Assembly (NCBI GenBank): GCA_963814985.1 | Contig: CAWFFV010000047.1 | Span: forward strand, 1 to 64,000 | Length of the DNA stretch: 64,000 bases | Direction of reading: 5' to 3' | Source of the DNA: CAWFFV01 sp963814985 | Lineage (GTDB): Bacteria; Chloroflexota; Ktedonobacteria; Ktedonobacterales; Ktedonobacteraceae | Shown here: positions 20,780-30,367 of the stretch, piece after piece | How positions within the stretch are numbered: the first letter of the stretch is position 1 | Layout: each line of letters starts with the position of its first letter | Program-made: the position numbers and the translations under genes | Notes under the pieces: model-generated | Databases searched by the model: none | Seen by the model: the letters and a program-made list of their open reading frames with translations, nothing else | What the model was told of the DNA's origin: nothing

Positions 20780-21615
20780 ATGCTTGAAGCGACATTACAT
20801 GACGGAAGCACTATCGAGATCGAGGTCCACGGCGCAGGACCGACCCTGCTGCTGCCAGTCAATCCGCAGCCGGTAACCGGGCCGCAGGCTGAAGAAATGC
20901 GACAGTAGGGGGCCGATCCCGCATTGGGCCATTCGCTGATCAAGGGGCTGGGCGACGTCTTTCGCGTGGTGGCCTTCGACTATGAAGGACAGTGCCTTCG
21001 TCTCCCGAAGCCGGACACGCTGACTCCCGCCAACGCCGTAAGCGATCTGCTCGCGGTGGCCGATGCTGCAGGGGCAGATCGGTTCGCCTACTACGGCTAC
21101 TCCTGGCTTGCGCTGATCGGGCTGCAGCTCGCCATTCGGACCAATCGCCTGTCGGCACTCATCATGGGCGGCTTTCCACCTCTCGACGGGCCATACGCGG
21201 CGATGCTCCGCGTCACCATGGCAACCCATGAGATGGCGGTCGAGCGGCTCAACGGTAAAGGTCCGCCGATCAACAGCATGAATCCGAGATTGGTCCGGCA
21301 GGTTATCAAGTGGATCAGAAGCGGCAATTCGTCACCTTGTACCAAGCGCTGCAAGGGTTCGACGACTGCGCTGCCCAGGCGCACATCACCTGCCCGCGCC
21401 TCTGCTTTGCAGGGTCGGCGGACGAAATCCAGTACGTCCAAAGTGGGGCGATGTGTTGGTCAGCTTCGCGGGTCCAATCGTCAGGGACAGGCAAGCTCAA
21501 AAATCTCGGCTGGGAGGTGCGAGTGCTCGATGGGCTGGATCACCTACAGGCTATGCAGGCGAAGCAGGTGGTGCCAATCTTGCGTTCGTGGTTGGCGTCC
21601 CAGCTTCGGTTATAG
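20780..21615 (+). pseudogene. Alpha/beta hydrolase, one stop and one frameshift
   Basis: The ATG at 20780 follows GGAGGGAACTC. The N-terminus MLEATLHDGSTIEIEVHGAG is typical of short alpha/beta hydrolases. A TAG at 20906 interrupts it. The same frame continues with FRVVAFDYEGQC, AVSDLLAVADAAGADRFAYY and the nucleophile elbow GYSWLA (Ser). Near 21310 the frame changes and continues to the probable catalytic Asp and His region (FAGSADEIQ, then LDGLDHLQAM), ending at 21615. The substrate is unknown. It diverges from the MerR regulator gene, a common arrangement for inducible hydrolases. Confidence 0.7.
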
Positions 21616-21746
21616 CCTGTTTTCCATGCAGAGAATCCCTCCTCCGCGAAAGCGTTGCCTGGATTCTTGCGCGGTTCCCTATGGAGGGCAGGGAAGATGA
21701 TAGAATAAGATCAGATTGAGTCCAATGCTTCAAAAGGAGAACCTGC

Positions 21747-22843
21747 ATGCTCGATACGCCTGAGGCCAAAGAGATCTTCAAGTCCTGTAATCGTTTTTTG
21801 ATGCATGATTACCCGAAAGCTCCCCGGCAAATCCTCAGTGAGTTGATAGAGACGATTGACCCAGATCTGGAGGCCGATCGGTATGGGCAGGGAGAGGTTA
21901 TTACCAATTTCGAAAAAGAGGTTGCCGGATTGTTGGGAAAGGAGGCTGCGGTCTTTATGCCGAGCGGAACGATGTGCCAGCAAATTGCCCTACGCATCTG
22001 GGCCCAACGCCAGGGAACAGTCAATGTTGCGTTTCATCCGAAGAGCCATCTGGAAACTCATGAAGAGAAAGCCTACCAGAGGCTGCATGGATTGAATGGC
22101 ATCCTGGTGGGATCTGCGGATCGTCTGCTGACGCTTGCAGATCTCAAAGCGATCACGGAACCGATCGGGGCTTTGCTGATAGAGTTGCCGCAGCGCGATC
22201 TTGGCGGACAGCTTCCGAGTTGGGAAGCGTTGAGTGAGGTCATAGCTTGGGCACGTGAGCACGGCATCCCGACCCATTTAGATGGTGCCAGGCTCTGGGA
22301 ATGCCAACCGTTTTACCAACGTGAGTACGCGGAGATTGCACGCCTGTTTGATACGGTGTATGTCTCCTTTTACAAAATCTTGGGAGGAATTGCCGGATCG
22401 GTTCTGGCCGGACCCGCTGACGTGATTGCAGAGTCGCGCATCTGGCAGCGCAGACACGGAGGAAATCTCATTCATTTGTACCCCTATGTGCTCTCGGCAC
22501 AAAAGGGACTGAGAGAGCGTGTACAGCGTATGGAGAGCTACCATGCGAAAGCAAAGGAAATAGCGGCTCTCCTCACGTCATTTTCAGAGATCACGATCGT
22601 GCCAAATCCGCCGCATACCAATATGATGCACCTCTTTCTGCGAGGAGAGCGGACCAAGTTTGGAGGAAGTTGCCCTTGAAATTGCAAAGGAGACAGGCAT
22701 CTGGCTGTTTTCCTGGCTTGCTCCCACACTGCTACCCAGTTCTACCATGTTTGAATTAACCGTGGGGGGAGGCAACACTTGACGTAAGCAACCAGGAAAT
22801 CGTTGCAGTTTTTCAGTTGTTGTTGACTCGGGCCAGCGCATAA
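21747..22843 (+). pseudogene. Low-specificity threonine aldolase-like PLP enzyme, 3' frameshifts
   Basis: The first 310 residues are continuous. The N-terminal cofactor loop is seen in FMPSGTMCQQIALRIWAQ. The aspartate that contacts the PLP ring lies in IPTHLDGARLWE, and the Schiff-base lysine in YVSFYKILGGIAGS at about residue 208. One base change near 22655 and another in the GGGGGG run near 22765 are needed to reach the natural end at TAA 22841-22843 (ending LLLTRASA). The enzyme would cleave L-threonine or a similar beta-hydroxy amino acid to glycine and an aldehyde. Start: ATG 21747 after AAGGAGAACCTGC. Confidence 0.75.
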
Positions 22844-23177
22844 AAAGCCAACAGATTTCAGGCCGTTTCTCTCTCAGGTGATAGTTCTCCATTTGAGGAC
22901 ACGAGCGGCGCATCCCCCTCGCCTAAAGGCCTAATTCTTACTTACATCTTTTAGAGAGGGCTTGAGAAGTCCATCTCCATGTATGTGCTTGTGAAACTGT
23001 CAGCACTGGCATCCAGCTTCGATGGCCGTTTCACACAATCCAATTGTTAAATGTGAGTACACACAACAGCTCGACGCAGGTTTGTGTGGTTGGGCAAGGT
23101 GTCAGAACGTCTGGCAGGATGTTCCTTGCTCTTTTTTGGTGAGGTTCTGCCAGATATTATGAACCTTAAGAATTCAG
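22844..23177. other. Intergenic region, no gene seen
   Basis: No coding region is supported. A weak stem with arms TCTGGCAG (23110-23117) and CTGCCAGA (23147-23154) lies upstream of a TnpB-type right end. Confidence 0.3.
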
Positions 23178-23199
23178 AGCTTTAGCTGTGGGGAGTTGT
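23178..23199 (+). repeat. Solo right end of a TnpB element
   Basis: These 22 bases are identical to 25613-25634, the right end of the intact-looking TnpB element downstream (core AGCTTTAGCTGTGGGG). Here there is no transposase gene beside it. It forms the last codons of the methyltransferase gene on the opposite strand. Confidence 0.65.
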
Positions 23200-24042
23200 C
23201 ACTTTCTTCCCCAGACGGTCAGCATCGGAAGTATTCCGTGGAAATTCCCAATTCATTTCTCTTTGTAGCTGCTGATGAAGCTGAGTAAGATGTTCTTGTG
23301 TACTCACCTCTGTCTTGACGAGCAGGGGGTGTATGCTTTTTGCGAACAAGAGAAAGTCTCTCTTCCATTCTTCATGCAAGGGCGCGCCGTTGCTATAGTT
23401 GATCATATGTCCTATGCATCGAGTATCACAGAACCCTGCTGAGAAGAGGAGCGGTTCCATCTCACAGAGCACCCCCAGGTGTCGGCCACCACTTTGCGGG
23501 AAGCTGTGCCCTGAACGGTGCATCGCTTGGACGAAAAGAGTCCATAGCTCTTCATGAGCAGGGGCATTCGACAAACCAGCCTCGAAGTCTGTCAGGCGCA
23601 ACCATCCTCCAGGTCGCAGTATCCGTTGGCACTCGCGTACCAGAGAGAGCCAGGAAGTCCTATCGAGTAATAAGCTCAGAAATTGAGCGGAAATGAGATC
23701 GAAAGAATTGTCCTCAAATGCGAAGGGACCGGCTAAATTCTGAACCTGAAGGTAACGAATAATATTGTCCAGATATCGATCTTGTGCTTCCGCGTTGGCA
23801 TAAGCAACCATCATACCGTTTGTATCAAGGCCCGTGATCCGCATCTGATGGTAATAAGTTTGGGCCATATCCAAAGACCAGGAGCCAGGTCCACTTCCAA
23901 CCTCCAGCACATCTTGGATCTGTGCAATCTCGGCGTCGGCAAGTCCTGGTAAGTGGCTGCCAATAGCATGTTTAACGAGCAGGGGCTTATTCGAGCGTCG
24001 CTCGAACTCAACCAGATTTTCTAAACCGATTTGAAGCAGCAT
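23182..24042 (-). CDS. Class I SAM-dependent methyltransferase
   Basis: The protein has 286 residues and the gene is intact. SAM-binding motif I is DVLEVGSGPGSWSLDMA at about residues 44-60. The acidic ribose-binding residue is in ITGLDTNGMM, the motif II/III region in NSFDLISAQFL, and the post-motif block in RILRPGGWLRLTDFE. The C-terminal half is helical and probably forms the substrate cap. The substrate is unknown. The last residues (VTTPHS) come from the TnpB right end at 23178-23199, so the original C-terminus was replaced or shortened. No operon partner is evident. Confidence 0.8.
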   Translation of the reverse strand: MLLQIGLENLVEFERRSNKPLLVKHAIGSHLPGLADAEIAQIQDVLEVGSGPGSWSLDMAQTYYHQMRITGLDTNGMMVAYANAEAQDRYLDNIIRYLQVQNLAGPFAFEDNSFDLISAQFLSLLLDRTSWLSLVRECQRILRPGGWLRLTDFEAGLSNAPAHEELWTLFVQAMHRSGHSFPQSGGRHLGVLCEMEPLLFSAGFCDTRCIGHMINYSNGAPLHEEWKRDFLLFAKSIHPLLVKTEVSTQEHLTQLHQQLQREMNWEFPRNTSDADRLGKKVTTPHS

Positions 24043-24435
24043 AACATTATCCTATGAACTCTTAGTGCTAACTACAATCAAACTTTGCCCTAGTAAATTG
24101 CCAGGCCACGTTCTATCTCTCTGTCACTTGCCTAACAACAGGTTGCCAATCGCCATACTTACCTCCTGCTCATTACTTTTTTGCTTGGGGCGGTAGCGCT
24201 TTGTGCTAACAAACAAATGTTCGTGCTACTTTTCTGAAGCTTCTCTCCTCGCCTCAGCTTGTTAGCTGTTTTTGTTATAAGGCCGATATAAAATAGAAAT
24301 ATATTAATATGCTATAGTCAGCCTCTTACCACCCACCATCCGCCACCGAAAGCCCCTGTAATTCATCCATAGGGATGAAGGTGGCGTTCCTTGTTTGGGG
24401 TGTGGGACGGAGTGACTGGGGTGACTGTCAAACTC
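24043..24435. other. Intergenic region and left end of a TnpB element
   Basis: No gene is supported. From about 24320 the sequence has hairpin-prone, CCACC-rich DNA (ACCACCCACCATCCGCCACC) that probably marks the left end of the following TnpB element. Confidence 0.35.
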
Positions 24436-24464
24436 TTGACAATGTAATTCGTTTGCAATAAAGT
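24436..24464 (+). promoter_or_regulatory. Sigma-70-type promoter of tnpB
   Basis: TTGACA (24436-24441) and TAAAGT (24459-24464) are separated by 17 bases. Transcription would start about 7 bases on, almost at the ATG at 24472, so the message may be leaderless. No ribosome site is visible. Confidence 0.55.
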
Positions 24465-24471
24465 GAGTGGC

Positions 24472-25620
24472 ATGAGAACGTTTGAATATCGCCTCTATCC
24501 CAATAAGCAGCAACGACATGCACTCATGCAGTGCTTGATTGAGACCCGCCGTCTCTATAATGAGATGCTGGCAGTCTCCAAGGAGCATTATGAGCAAACG
24601 GGGAAGTTCCTTTTCAAGTACGATCTGACGGCTCAATTTCGTGGCCGTGGTGGGGAGCATGTTCCCGCCTCCACCGTACAGATGTTGGCCGATCGGCTGG
24701 ACAAAGCATTCAAACGTTTTTTTGCCAGAAAGGAACTGGGTGAACCAGGTGGTTTCCCACGTTTTAAGAAGCCCAATCGCTGGCACTCCATTCAACTGAG
24801 ACAACCAAAGACCGACTTTGCACTTACCTCTGATGGCAAGCATCTGCTCATCCCCAAGAAGTTGGGAAGTTTCCTCAAGATCAAGCTTCATCGCCCGCTG
24901 GAAGGGATTCCTAAGACAGCACATCTGGTACGCCGTGCCGACGGACACTGGTACGCTCTCATTGTTTGCGAGGTGCAATCCGAGCTTCACCACCTGCAAA
25001 GCCCCTGTGATCACGCTGATATTGGCATCGATGTAGGACTCAAATCCTTCTTGACCGATAGCGAAGGTTGCATCATTGCTAACCCCAGATTTTATCGCAC
25101 CTCGCAGAAAACCTTGAAACGTAAGCAACGGGTACTCTGTCGTCGGAAGAAAGGGAGCAAGCGACGGCGGAAGGCGGTACGCAGTACTGCGCAAACCCAC
25201 CTGAAAATCAAGCGGCAACGCCGCGATCATCAGTTTAAGACGGCCAAGCCGTATGCCGAAGGCTATCAGCGCATTGTCGTAGAAGATCTGGCAATCACCA
25301 ACATGGTGCAAAATCACCATCTTGCCAAGAGCATTCATGATGCAGCATGGGGCACGTTTCTCGACATTCTTGAAGACAAGGCCGCAAGAGCTGGTCATCA
25401 AGTGATCCAGTTAACCCACGCTTCACTTCGCAGAACTGTTTCCTGTGTGGAGAGATTGTCCAAAAGTCTCTCAGTGTTCGCACTCACATTTGTCCTTTCT
25501 GGCGGATATATCGCTGATCGTGATGTCAACGCCGCTCAGAATATTTTAAGGGCCGGGGCACGGCCTTCAGGGACGCTCTCCGACGGGAGTCCGGATGAAC
25601 TGAGAAGCCCCCAGCTTTAG
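24472..25620 (+). CDS. tnpB: TnpB RNA-guided nuclease with a scrambled zinc-finger region
   Basis: From ATG 24472 the product has 382 residues (start MRTFEYRLYPNKQQRHALMQ). A GTG at 24463 would add three residues. RuvC-I is GIDVGLKSFLTD with the catalytic Asp. RuvC-II is IVVEDLAITNM with the Glu. RuvC-III is DRDVNAAQNIL with the final Asp. Between II and III, where the CXXC zinc finger should be, the read frame gives SCVERLSKSLSVFAL. The neighbouring frame spells CFLCGEIVQKSLSVRTHICP over the same bases. Two compensating one-base changes (near 25435 and 25497) therefore removed the zinc finger while keeping the frame open. All three acidic residues remain. Confidence 0.85.
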   Translation: MRTFEYRLYPNKQQRHALMQCLIETRRLYNEMLAVSKEHYEQTGKFLFKYDLTAQFRGRGGEHVPASTVQMLADRLDKAFKRFFARKELGEPGGFPRFKKPNRWHSIQLRQPKTDFALTSDGKHLLIPKKLGSFLKIKLHRPLEGIPKTAHLVRRADGHWYALIVCEVQSELHHLQSPCDHADIGIDVGLKSFLTDSEGCIIANPRFYRTSQKTLKRKQRVLCRRKKGSKRRRKAVRSTAQTHLKIKRQRRDHQFKTAKPYAEGYQRIVVEDLAITNMVQNHHLAKSIHDAAWGTFLDILEDKAARAGHQVIQLTHASLRRTVSCVERLSKSLSVFALTFVLSGGYIADRDVNAAQNILRAGARPSGTLSDGSPDELRSPQL

Positions 25621-25846
25621 CTGTGGGGAGTTGTAGCGTAATTGACATTGTTGTATAGGAAATATATTCCTCGTATTTTTGGAGAAAGAATACATAGCGC
25701 ATGTAACATCAGATGCATGCGTATACAGTACGCCGGACTGTTTGTGGTCCTATGTGCCTCTCAACATTGCGAGTCCCACGGGGTGCCACTCCTCTGCAGG
25801 AACTAAGTGTACTTAAACTATGCCATTCCAAAGGCTGTTTGGACAG

Positions 25847-25890
25847 ATACAGTTCCGATGATTTACCTATACAGTTCCGATGATTTACCT
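25847..25890. repeat. Perfect tandem repeat, two 22-bp units
   Basis: 25847-25868 and 25869-25890 are identical. Each contains CAGTTCCGATGATTTACC. A 22-bp period is about two helical turns, so a protein bound to both copies would sit on one DNA face. It lies 29 bases upstream of the promoter at 25919, in the place of an operator or activator site for the HTH-bearing STAND gene. Confidence 0.7.
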
Positions 25891-25918
25891 AATATCTCCT
25901 CATTTTTGGGGAAAAGAG

Positions 25919-25947
25919 TTGTCTAAATACTCCTGCTATGTTATGAT
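25919..25947 (+). promoter_or_regulatory. Sigma-70-type promoter of the XRE-NACHT gene
   Basis: TTGTCT (25919-25924) and TATGAT (25942-25947) are separated by 17 bases, about 104 bases before the start codon at 26051. Confidence 0.55.
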
Positions 25948-26050
25948 CGTAGTCCGATAACTTATGACAAGAGATATTTTTTCTGCATTCTGGCTGATAA
26001 TGATTGTTGCTCATGGTCACAAGTAGCAATACTAGGCAAAATCATTCAAA

Positions 26051-28787
26051 ATGAATGTTTTATTAAGAAAAGCCCGAATAGAGCGAGGATGGACACAGGC
26101 GCAACTTGCGCATTTGGTGCAAGTGGACGAACAGACGGTACGGAGCTGGGAGCAAGGCAAGCGTGCCCCCTTTCCCGAAAACGGCCATCGCTTATGCGAT
26201 GTGTTCGGGATGTCTTTAAAAGAGCTAGGATTGGAGTTGGAGCCAGAGCCAATCGCCGTTCCCCAGCAGTCCCCGTTGCCACCTATCTCTCAGGAGCAGG
26301 AAACCCTTCCCCTGGTGCCAACTCCTGCACTATCATCTGCTTCCTCCGGCGCATCGGTCTCTGTCCCGTTGCGCTTCAAAAAGAGGGTCGACGACAACCG
26401 GCGTCGCATGCTCCACCGAGTAAAGACCATCTGGATCGATGGAGTGTTAGCAAATTCATTGGTCCAGGCAACCTTGATGGTTTTGGGCTTGCGTGAGCGG
26501 CCAGACGCTTTGCTCAATCCTTGGCATTGGTCAAAGCTAGAAACGGATCGTCCACCACGGCTTTTGCCGCCAGGAACAACTCTCCTTGAGGTCTACGATG
26601 AGGCGGATGGGGAGCTGCTCATCCTGGGAGAACCGGGAGCTGGGAAAACCACAGCATTACTGACGCTGCTGCACGATTTACTGGATCACGCGTTTCAGGA
26701 GAGAGACCAGCCGATACCAGTGGTATTTGTGCTCTCGGAATGGGCAAACAAAAAATTGCCACTGGATGAGTGGTTGATAGAGGAACTCTCTAGCAAGTAT
26801 CGTATTCCTCCGAAAGTGGCTCAGAACTGGATTCGCACTAATCAACTGTTACTGCTGCTGGACGGGTTGGATGAGATGGCAGAAGCTGCCCGCTCTGACT
26901 GTGTGGCAGCGATCAATAGCTATCGACAGAACCATGATTTTCCGCCAGTGGTTATTTCCTGCCGGAGGGAAGAATACTTTGCACAGTCGAAGCGTTTGGG
27001 CTTGCAGCAAGCCATCCAGTTAGAGCCGCTGTCTTGGTCACAAATAGATGATGCTCTTTTGCAGGCCGGACAGAAGCTTGAAGGGGTGCGCAAGGATTAA
27101 ACTCAGATGCCGAGTTGCGTGCGATGATTACGACGCCTCTGCTGTTACATATTCTCATGCTCGCTTACCAAGGAAATGCGCAGGCCACTCTGCATACTGG
27201 TTCCCTTGAGGAGCGCCGGAAGGAACTATTTACGGCCTACGTCGAGCGTATGTTGCACCGGGGTCGTGTCAATTCTCGCTACACGGAGTCTGACGTTCAA
27301 TGGTGGTTGAGCTGGCTGGCGCGTCAACTGCGCCAGCATCATCAGACAGAATTTTATGTGGAGCGTCTTCAACCTGATTTTCTTCCTGAGCGTGAACGCA
27401 CAAAGTTTTATAGTCGAGTAGTATGGCTCGTAGAACATTGGGGTCAGTGTTGTGCAGGCTACGACGTTTGCTTGTCTGAATGCTGACAGTGCAGTCCAGG
27501 CCGGCCATATCAAGAATGGCCTATTAGTCTGGCTTGGAGCGCCGCCTGGAGGCGGTATTTTAGGGTGGATGGCTCCTGGACTGGGAGGGGGAATTCTGGG
27601 AGGGGGAGTCATGGGGCTCATCCTTACGATCCTCGCGCTATTTATGGCGGGTTTAGCAAAAATTAATTCCTACAAAATGGAATGGTCATGGGAAAACCTG
27701 TGGCAGGGCGTATTGAGAGGGTGCAGAGATGGTGGGATAGCTGAGGTGTGGTAGGGATGCCCACTGCTGTTCTTTTTATCCTCTTTGGGGGCCAAACGGT
27801 AGGGGGAGGACTTTCCTATGGCCTTGCGTATGGACTCCTGGCAGGCTTGATGGTTGGGGTGACGGGTATATTCATCTTCTCCATGTCTTTAAGCCCATCT
27901 TTTTTTGAGCTTGCGTCTCTCAGGGGGGCTGGCTGGAAAAATCGCTTGGTTGATGGTATGGTAATCGGAGCCCCCAGCGGGTTGACATTCGCTCTTGTGA
28001 GTGGCTTTCTCGCTGGGACGAGAGCGATAGTTGATGGTTTTGCTATTTTTGTCTTTAATGTACTTATTTATTTCTGCTACCATGCCTTGATGACGAATAT
28101 GGGGTATGGTCTTGGCAAGGAGATCAGGCCATCAGAAGTTCTCTCTTGGTCATGGGAGAATATTCGTCAGTCTCTTCTCAACGACGCAGCGAAAAGTCTC
28201 TTTCTTGGTTTGATTGTTCTGATAAGTGTGGTGGTAGTGATCGGAGGGGGAAGCGCTATTTTTTATGGATGGTGTTATGGTCTTCGGTATGGGAGCATCT
28301 ATGGCATCATTGTTGGCTGTATCGTGCTGTGTACCAGTTTGCTGACCTCGCTGCTCAATCGAGGGTGGTCAAGTGAGATGCTCGACCAGCGTCAGATTTT
28401 ACGACCAAACGAAGGTATACGACGATCTCTCCGCGTCGGCCTTCTTGCTGCCCTTCTTTTGGAAGTATCGGTGCAATGGTCAGCGGACTTGTGACGGGAG
28501 GCGCTTTTGGCTTCATCGGGCGACTTTCGGGGTGGCCTGTTCTTGGGCTGGCGTTTGCGCTTATGTTTGGTATTTTCTTTATGGTCTGCTTTGGTTTGAC
28601 CTATGGGGGAGTTGCCGTCCTCTCACATTTCCTCTTGCGATATTATCTCTGGCGCAGTGGCGTCATTCCCTGGAATTTTGTCACTTTCCTCGATTTTGCT
28701 GCCTCGCGTATTCTTCTCCGTAGGATTGGAGGGGGGTATATGTTTTATCATCGTCTCATTTTGGAGTATTTTGCCTCTCTAGATTGA
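26051..28787 (+). pseudogene. XRE-HTH/NACHT NTPase with glycine-rich membrane domain, frameshifted
   Basis: Residues 5-60 form an XRE helix-turn-helix (GWTQAQLAHLVQVDEQTVRS, then WEQGKRAPFP). A Pro-rich linker follows. The NACHT NTPase has Walker A GEPGAGKTT at about residue 193 and Walker B LLLLLDGLDEM near 272. The frame changes near 27100 and again near 27460, 27750 and 28480. The later pieces are strongly hydrophobic and Gly-rich, with roughly eight membrane segments, and end GGGYMFYHRLILEYFASLD. The whole would be about 910 residues. Proteins of this build are thought to sense a signal through the membrane or NTPase part. Defence or stress roles are known for STAND NTPases generally but are not shown here. 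A promoter and tandem repeat lie upstream. Confidence 0.7.
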
Positions 28788-28858
28788 CCTTGAGAGATGA
28801 GATATAGTATCATCGAGAGAGTATGGTAGAGATTCGTAGCAAAAAAGGATAGTATCGG

Positions 28859-30195
28859 ATGGAAATAACCCCTGTCGTGCGACGAAACCCCTGGTCGCTC
28901 CGTGATCAACTGCTTGGTGCCGCTGGAGACATGCAAAAGAATATTGTTCAATTCGGAAGCTATATTCAGAAAGAATATGGGGATTATGTCAAGGATCGTT
29001 TTTTTCTCAATGAAAAGTGTATCTTCCTTTTCCATCCGGAGGCAATTGAACACGTGCTTGTCTCACACCACGAGAAATACACAAAGGAAGTCTCCTTAAT
29101 GCAGGCCCTCAAAATTCTCGTCGGAAATGGGCTGATTACAAGCGAAGGGGAGTTGTGGTTGCGGCAGCGGCGAATGTTGCAACCCTTTTTTCACCGTAAG
29201 ACAGTCGAGTCCTATATACCCCGCATGCTGGAGAGGATTGACCTGCATCTTCAGACGTGGGGAACTGAAAAGATCGTTGATATCCCCAGCGAAATGAGTA
29301 AGTTGACGTTGGAGATCCTGATCGATCTCCTCTTTCAAAAAACGACACTAGATGCTGAGACATTTATGGAAACATAGAGGGGATCGGTTCCGACCTTGTT
29401 TCATATACCCGGATGCCATTCCCCCCACTCGCGGTCCCTATCCCCCGCAATATCCGCCTACAGAAACGTATTCGCCGCTTGGATCAGCAAATCCAAAGCG
29501 TCATCGAGGCACGCAAACGCTCCCCTTTGCAGGGAGACATCCTTCACGTGCTCATTGAGAACAATGACCGCCAGCAGGTCATTGATGAAGTGATGACCTT
29601 TATCCTGGCCGGACATCATACCACGGCGTCCGCGCTCTCGTTTGCTTTGTACCTGCTGATCCAGTATCCAGAAGCCCACCAGCGATTACTCCAAGAGGTT
29701 CAGGGTGTCCTGGCAGACCAGCCTCTTTCTCAAGATACTATTCATCAGCTTTCCTATGGCAGAAACGTGATTATGGAGACGTTGCGCCTGTACCCCATCT
29801 CTTTTGGATTAGCGAGAAAGTGTGTAGAGGATGATGTTATCAACGGGCACAAGATCCCGAAAGGGACAACTATATTGATGGCACCATATTTTACCCATCG
29901 GCATCCCGATTTTTGGCCCGATCCAGAGCGATTCGACCCCGACCGTTTTTCAGAGGAACGCGGAGGAGCAAAGCATAAGCTGGCCTATTTTCCGTTTGGG
30001 GCAGGACCCCGGCAATGTATTGGCAATTATTTTGCGATGGTGGAGGCGGTCATTATTTTAGCAAGGATCTGTCAACGGTATGATATCTGTGCGACCTCTT
30101 CCCAGCAGCCAAAGATTAAATATCACGTTGCATTAGGCTTGGGAGACTTCCCTGTGCAGTTTAAGAAGCGTGGTGTGCCGGATATGTGTTGCTAA
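28859..30195 (+). pseudogene. Cytochrome P450 with one frameshift
   Basis: The N-terminal 170 residues are in one frame and the rest in another. The break is near 29372 (METIEGIG is restored by one base). The I-helix oxygen-binding block is AGHHTTASALS and the ExxR pair is ETLR. The PERF-like block is FDPDRFS. The haem ligand Cys lies in FPFGAGPRQCIGNYFA. The length of about 445 residues is normal. The W-RQRRMLQPFFH segment of bacterial class CYP102/CYP110-like P450s is present. No ferredoxin or reductase gene is adjacent, and the substrate cannot be inferred. Confidence 0.8.
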
Positions 30196-30367
30196 CCGGA
30201 ATGCCAGCAGCGTTCTGCAGTCAGGGGAGCAGCCAAATGAGTGCCACGTAGTTTGGTGTCACTCATGAACCGCTTCGAGGAATCAGCACAGCGAGATGAT
30301 GTGTGTTCTTTATCCAAAATATATCTCAGCTATTCACGGCCCCAGCGTGCTGGATACCACACAGGTT

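Larger units (their letters stand above)
24320..25636 (+). mobile_element. IS605-like TnpB element, no TnpA
   Basis: A tnpB-type gene is flanked by a left subterminal region (from about 24320) and a right end with hairpin CCCCAGCTTTAGCTGTGGGG (25610-25629). No Y1 transposase gene is present. The right end also occurs alone at 23178-23199, so related elements moved here more than once. Confidence 0.65.
25641..26050. other. Intergenic region with control sites for the STAND gene
   Basis: No gene is seen. The region holds a perfect 22-bp tandem repeat (25847-25890) and a promoter (25919-25947) ahead of the XRE-NACHT gene. Confidence 0.45.
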
